Assembly (NCBI GenBank): GCA_016490735.1
Contig: JAEMWC010000167.1
Span: 643,501 to 707,500 of the forward strand
DNA: 64,000 nucleotides
Direction: 5' to 3'
From: Pachyseris speciosa
Taxonomy: Eukaryota > Cnidaria > Anthozoa > Scleractinia > Pachyseridae
Positions 59,340-64,000 of the stretch are shown in pieces (the first letter of the stretch is position 1; every line of letters begins with the position of its first letter). A program made the translations under genes and the position numbers. The notes beneath the pieces were generated by a model. It searched no databases, was not told where the DNA came from, and saw only the letters and a program-made list of their open reading frames with translations.

Positions 59340-59590
59340 GTTTGGTAAACCAACCATGAAATTCCGCTTCTGTACTTCAGTTGCTTTAATCATTTTTCAG
59401 TTATCTGTAGCAAGCGAACCACGAAACTCCGCTTTGTATTTCAGTTAGTTTGACTAGTTTGGTCATCTTTTAATAATTGTTAGCAGACAAACTATGAAAT
59501 TCCGCTTCTGTACTTCAGTTGCTTCAATCACTTCTTAGTTAGTTTCAGCCAACTAGCCACGAAATTCTGCTTGTGTACTTTATATAGACG
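59340..59590 (+). repeat. Degenerate tandem repeat of about 65 bp, four copies
   Basis: Variants of GAAATTCCGCTTCTGTACTT followed by CAGTTGCTT recur at about 59357, 59417, 59495 and 59560, separated by related spacer sequence. The repeat follows the cupin gene directly. From 59600 to 60600 no gene or element could be supported. Confidence 0.6.
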
Positions 59591-60599
59591 TTTCCGGTAG
59601 GGTCGAATAATGTGATCTAGTGCGAGAGCCAAGAAGTCAGTTAAACAAGAAATTCTTTTGTTTTAAGAACAACTGTTGAACAACTGGATCTTTTTAAGTT
59701 GATTGAAGTCAATGTTGTAGACGGTAAATATTATTAAATATTCGATTACTCTCCCGGGGAGTCCTGTCTTTTCTAACAAATTAGGTAAAGGTGTGCATGG
59801 CGCAAGAATGCTCGGAAAATATGAACTTTGTTTACAATGCCATGCATATCGACAAAAGTCCAACCTAAAGATCAATCAATAGCGACGCGCACTATTACTG
59901 TAAATAGATTTTGTCAATTTAGTCCCCCGCCGTGACTCAAACAAACATTGCAGTTCGCTAAAGGAAAATGTGTAGGCGCGAGTGACAATTTTCGAACAAA
60001 AACACGAAAGAATCGGTAAAATCGTAGTATTTGCTTTCCAGAAGGGCGATAAATGGTTAGCACCAAACACTGCTGTTTGTGTGAGTGAAAAATGGACTGG
60101 AGGTATCCAAAAAAATGCCAAAAATCCCTCAGATTGACAAGAATCTGGGTATTTTTTCCATTCCCAAAATCTTCGCAACATATTGGGAAGTGCGAACGTT
60201 GGCTAATAGCTTGTTCACGGGAATTCTTTACAGACAGAAACATCTCCCGGCCAGAAATACATACATTTGTGCCAGAAGCATAATGTTGATGATGTTTTTA
60301 TTTTGCACTGTTTACATAGAATTTACATTGCATTAGTAGAAGTACGTTATAAAACAAAATCAGAATAAAGATAAGAAATTAACGAAATTAAGATGTGCGC
60401 AGTGACCAAAGTAGCAGATGCTTCCGGGTTGGTCACTGCCACGTTAAACTAACTGGCATACACAATAAGAGTAATGAAAATAATTTTACCCAGAGTAAAG
60501 GTGCTAATGTAAACAAGTATAGGTGGATACATGAATCAAATGAAACAATAGAACAAAGAAACTAAACTAAACTAAACTAAATCAATGTATTCTAGGAAA

Positions 60600-60850
60600 C
60601 AGATTGCAAATTTAGTAGATATAGCTTGTATTGTTTGGAAAAGGGGTAATAATATAGTTTTTTAGATGCAGTGGAATAGTCTCCCAAATTTTCGATGCAA
60701 TGAAAGTAAAAGTAGAGGCTCCATAATTATTATGTATAAGTGGCCTACGGAAGTTAAGGTTAGAGAGAAATCTAGTGTAATGACTATGGAAATACAGAAT
60801 AACTGACTTAAACGGTCCCACTACTAAATTTTCCGATCCACTGAGCAAAT
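60600..60850 (-). mobile_element. C-terminal remnant of a CR1-like LINE
   Basis: The minus strand encodes HYTRFLSNLNFRRPLIHNNY followed by GASTFTFIASKIWETIPLHL. This matches the usual end of CR1-group reverse transcriptases (basic-residue run, RT..G..S...A..LWN.LP). The remnant is short and has no catalytic motifs. Confidence 0.6.
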
Positions 60851-60882
60851 CTCACACCAAACAATGCATGCGCGTGTCTGCC

Positions 60883-61991
60883 TAGCCTCCAACGCAGTCG
60901 TTTTTAGGGGAATCGTATTTCACCTCCTCCCCACAAACACCCGCTTACCCGAAGCCACCATTCCTTTCCCATTGTTTGACTTGCGGGCATCCTAGCCAAT
61001 CACGATCGAGCAACTGTCCAGCGATGACAAGTAAAATTAATCCTCATGCGTGCTTCTTTCTCTCGCGAATTTGTAAACGCATCAAAGCGCTCGAGCCGAT
61101 TTGTTTTTTAGTAATACGATGAGTTACAAGAGACTTTCAAAATCTGAAAAAGCGAATAAGAATTTAGACATGACCAAGTTAGAAATCTGAAGCATTTCAT
61201 CAGTCGATCAAACAAAGAGTACACCGACGTGAAATTACCCACTGGATTATCACACATGGTACAACAAGAAAGCTCGATCTCTCATGGTCTCGCATTAAAT
61301 CAGATGAAATTCGCCCACACAGCGACCCCAAAACGTCCTGGAGAAGCGGTCAGAAGTTATCAAACACCGATGACATAGACTGCGCCAATTCGTACTTTTT
61401 TCTTCAGTTCACGAGAAGCGGACGGTAAAATTATGCAGTAAAGTTTAGTATTTAGAAGCTCGCTTGACTCGCTCGATCCACTGCACGCTGTGGTCTACCA
61501 ATGGCAAAGTTTCCTTCCTCCAAATCACTCAGACTAACCGAAGATACGCCAATACTTCTTAAATAACTGACTTGGCCCTTCATCAAATTTACGAGAGGTG
61601 ATACAACAGCTACAACATGACCAGCGGCGAGGATATCGAAGATTGAAGGCGAAGCTTGCTTGATAAATAAGCGACTTTCCGTAACTAATCGGCATATTGA
61701 CGAAAATATTATCGCTATTTCCTCTCACAAATTCATAAATTCAAGCCAGTTGATAAACATTTCAACAGGAAATTTTGAACGTAGAGCACACGGTGATCAG
61801 AGCTTGCTCAAGCTCTGTCTTTGCAACTATACCGCGAAAAGCGTCCTGAGGTTAAGGTCAACCTTCCAGAATTTAGTAGGTAAAATGTGATTGGCTAAGC
61901 GGCGGGAAAGGAATGTTGGCTTCGGGTAAGCAGGCGTTAGTGGGGAGGAGGTGAAATACGAGTCCCCTAAAAACGACTGCGTGGGAGGCTA
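60883..61991. mobile_element. Mutator-like element (1.1 kb) with long inverted ends and a 9-bp target duplication
   Basis: About 95 bp at the left end, starting TAGCCTCCAACGCAGTCG, is repeated inverted at the right end with roughly 90% identity by eye. The flanks carry an identical 9-bp direct repeat, GTGTCTGCC, at 60874-60882 and 61992-62000. Long terminal repeats and a 9-bp duplication fit the Mutator superfamily. There is no MULE transposase; the interior instead holds a RecQ-like fragment. Confidence 0.8.
61490..61740 (-). pseudogene. Fragment of a RecQ-family DNA helicase inside the Mutator-like element
   Basis: The minus strand reads FVRGNSDNIFVNMPISYGKS followed by LIYQ, a RecQ motif I (Walker A) region. 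After a frame change it reads AAGHVVAVVSPLVNLMKGQV and SYLRSIGVSSVSLSDLEE, the motif Ia region of the same family. The two pieces follow each other in the correct order and spacing, so a frameshift separates them near 61650. The DEAH box and later motifs are absent before the left terminal repeat. Confidence 0.75.
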
Positions 61992-62113
61992 GTGTCTGCC
62001 CCAACTGAGAAAGGCCCCAGAAAACAATACCAGAGCCACTGGCAAAGATAGAAAACCTAATCGACAAGAATTTTGCTGAATCTATACCAACTAACGTGTT
62101 AGGAAAATCTATA

Positions 62114-62836
62114 ATGGCCGACAGCGAAGGTAGCCTGCGAGCAAGTCTCTCGGGGCTTGTTCGCAATGCTCCCAGAGTCGTGAGTAGTCTGTGCTACGAT
62201 AATATCGCCGGGGCGGATTCCAGCTCTTATGGAACACTTCGTTGCGAAGATGACAATAAATTCTGCTTAATTTTCTCGACCACGTTTGCCCTTTGCATAC
62301 CATCAACTATTGGACTTGTAAGGATTCTTCTGCAATGGAAAATGAAAAAACTGGTCGAACAAGTGAGTTTTCGATGAGATAGAGACTACATGTATTTATC
62401 TGTTTCCAGAAAGGAAAATCGAACGATCATATGTGCACAAAATTTTCACTTCGTTCATTCAGCTGATTTATGTAAGCTTAACATTTAAAGACATGCAGAA
62501 TGCCATTTTTCCGCAGTTAGCCCAACTCAGGAGGTTCCTTTAATACTCGTATCAAGCGTGTGGTGATGTCCACTCTTTCATTCTCTGATGCAGTCGGACA
62601 TAAGTTCGCCGCATTTTCCACTCGATTTGAAACCCCGGCACTTCAACCACCGTTTTAACTGCCCCACAGTGATGTCTTCTGGTTCTCTTCAAAATCTGGA
62701 GAAGGGAACATCGTCATCTTTAGTCAGAACGGTTAAAGAGGGAAGAGAACTGCTCGCGAACGACATAATTTCAACTCACACTCTTACAGAAAAGCGATTT
62801 GTTTGTCTGAGTCACCAAGGGGCTCCAATTTTGTGA
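62114..62836 (+). CDS. Possible two-exon small membrane-protein gene
   Basis: The ATG at 62114 (context AATGGCC) opens an 83-codon exon ending at 62362 with CAA|GTGAGT, an excellent donor in phase 0. An acceptor at 62590 (TGATGCAG) opens an in-phase exon that runs to the TGA at 62834-62836. The joined protein would have about 164 residues. Exon 1 contains one hydrophobic stretch (FCLIFSTTFALCIPSTIGLV) followed by basic KMKK, suggesting a membrane anchor with its C-terminus in the cytosol. I recognise no family. The 9-bp duplicated flank of the Mutator-like element lies about 115 bp upstream of the ATG, so the element borders its promoter. It could also be the first exon of a longer gene, or chance. 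Confidence 0.35.
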
Positions 62837-62860
62837 CGTCATTAGTGCGCGTCGCTATAA

Positions 62861-62956
62861 CACACGTGTAAAATGGCGGTTCTGGCGCAAAACGCAGCTC
62901 GTCGCTCCGCTCCTCGGTGCGTTTTGCGCCAGAGACCGCTACTTTACACGTGTGTG
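62861..62956. repeat. Foldback element with about 35-bp arms, followed by a G-rich tract
   Basis: CACACGTGTAAAATGGCGGT and TGGCGCAAAACGCA at the left are mirrored by TGCGTTTTGCGCCA and ACTTTACACGTGTGTG at the right. Positions 62957-63020 are GGGAGGGA-type repeats with G-quadruplex potential. Confidence 0.7.
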
Positions 62957-63110
62957 TGGGAGGGAGGGAGGGAGGGGTAGGAGGGGGAGGAAGGGGGAGG
63001 GAGGGGTAGGAGGGGAAGCCAAGCAACCGGTTCAAACCGGGTTAAGCTAACAATTTTGCGCCAGGTTATAGAGCCATTTAAAGAAAGGGGTTATAGGGGT
63101 AAGCATAAGG

Positions 63111-64000
63111 ATGGCAGCGGCACGCATGCAAGATGAGGTCCTGAACGAGATTTATGCCCTGTCCGCGCAAGCGGGGGCAGCCTTAGAAGGTCAAGTCTTT
63201 GATGATCATTTCGTCGCTTCAAGGAACGATTTTCAGGGTTGGAACGATGTTTGGAGAATGAATGTTTCTCAAGAAAACGTATACAAAAATAACATTGAAG
63301 CTTTTGCTAATAACACCATGAAAGAAGAAGCTTTTGATGTTATTCAAGAAGGAATTGAAAAATTTGGAAGCATTAAAGCAAGTTTTGGAATGGAAGTCAA
63401 TTTCAAACGCGAATTTCGTGAAGGGCCGGATGAATGGGTAACGATAACACAGAAACACTATGTCATAGGAGAAACAAACATTCTTACTCCAGAAAACTAT
63501 CGAGACGAATTTCGAATCTTTTTTAATCGTTTTGTTGGAATGATTCAAGGTGAAATTAATCAATGGTCTGATATGGGTTCAGGGTGGAATGTTGATAATA
63601 TATCTCGCGCCTATGTTAATGTTGCAAATTACGAACCTTTTGCAGGAGGAACGTACATTCCTTTACCCCCCAAATTTGCAAACAAAAAGGCAATTATAAA
63701 CGTTAAAAATACCGACAACGAATGCTTGAAATGGGCCTTGAAATCTGCCTCGTTTCCGGCTTCCAAAGACCCGCAAAGACCGATCAAGTACAAAAATATT
63801 GTCGATGGAATCAAATGGGATGGAATAAGATTTCCAACGCCAGTAAGAGACATTGATAAATTTTAAAAACAGAATCCAAGGCTTGCAATAAACGTTTATG
63901 GGTGGGACGAGAAAAAAGAAAGGGTTACAGTTCACAGAATCTCCAAAAAAGATAAAAAATTCAAAAGAATAAATTTGATGATTTTGCAAAAAGACGAAAA
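63111..64000 (+). pseudogene. Polinton/adintovirus-type polymerase-associated gene, N-terminal part, with an in-frame stop
   Basis: An open frame runs from the ATG at 63111 to a TAA at 63864-63866. The same frame stays open from 63867 to the window edge. The segments INVKNTDNECLKWAL, DGIKWDGIRFPTP and, after the stop, AINVYGW are a conserved set. They are found in many animal genomes in large proteins whose later part is a protein-primed family B DNA polymerase of Polinton/Maverick or adintovirus-like elements. The stop sits between two conserved blocks where the family normally has a sense codon. No intron signal at the stop is apparent. Terminal repeats, integrase and capsid genes would lie to the right, outside the window. 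It is an old viral or transposon copy in the genome and is described only as such. Confidence 0.7.

Overview
This is a 64 kb stretch of animal nuclear DNA, most likely from an anthozoan cnidarian and probably a stony coral. That assignment is inference. It rests on split genes with short phase-consistent GT-AG exons, orthologues of animal genes, Tx1/L1-like and CR1-like LINEs, tRNA-derived SINEs, and many small foldback transposons of a style common in coral genomes. No bacterial operons, rRNA genes or CRISPR arrays were seen.

Layout. Positions 63-3350 (minus) hold seven coding exons of WDR54, whose C-terminus lies off the left edge. Positions 3.6-9.4 kb are intergenic and hold a CR1-like LINE split by a Tx1/L1-like LINE with a perfect 42-bp target duplication, plus several foldback elements. 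Positions 9651-23905 (minus) are the whole 18-exon SUPV3L1 gene for the mitochondrial RNA helicase; one exon is 2 bp out of frame. Positions 24-27.9 kb hold SINEs and a 49-bp minisatellite. Positions 27961-47503 (minus) are a receptor-like gene with two F5/8C (discoidin) domains, one Ig domain, about six FN3 domains, two tandem 27-nt mini-exons, one membrane span and a very short tail. Two of its exons are damaged, so it may be a pseudogene. Its introns hold a CR1-like LINE, a Tc1-like element and two striking palindromes.

Positions 48-57.5 kb are almost wholly nested transposons: a TA-flanked pogo/Tc1-like element containing a LINE, a 3.5-kb inverted repeat with minisatellite arms, a TTAA-flanked element, and foldbacks inside foldbacks. 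Positions 57726-59162 (plus) are an intronless 478-residue gene with a C-terminal cupin of the cysteine dioxygenase type. Positions 60883-61991 are a Mutator-like 1.1-kb element with long inverted ends and a 9-bp target duplication; it contains a broken RecQ helicase fragment. A possible small two-exon membrane-protein gene follows (62114-62836). The window ends inside the N-terminal part of a Polinton/adintovirus-type polymerase gene carrying an in-frame stop.

The genes do not form a functional cluster. WDR54, SUPV3L1 and the receptor are unrelated neighbours on the same strand. The most interesting content is the mobile-element architecture, the helicase fragment inside a transposon, the mini-exon pair, and the small lesions in two host genes, which need checking against assembly error.
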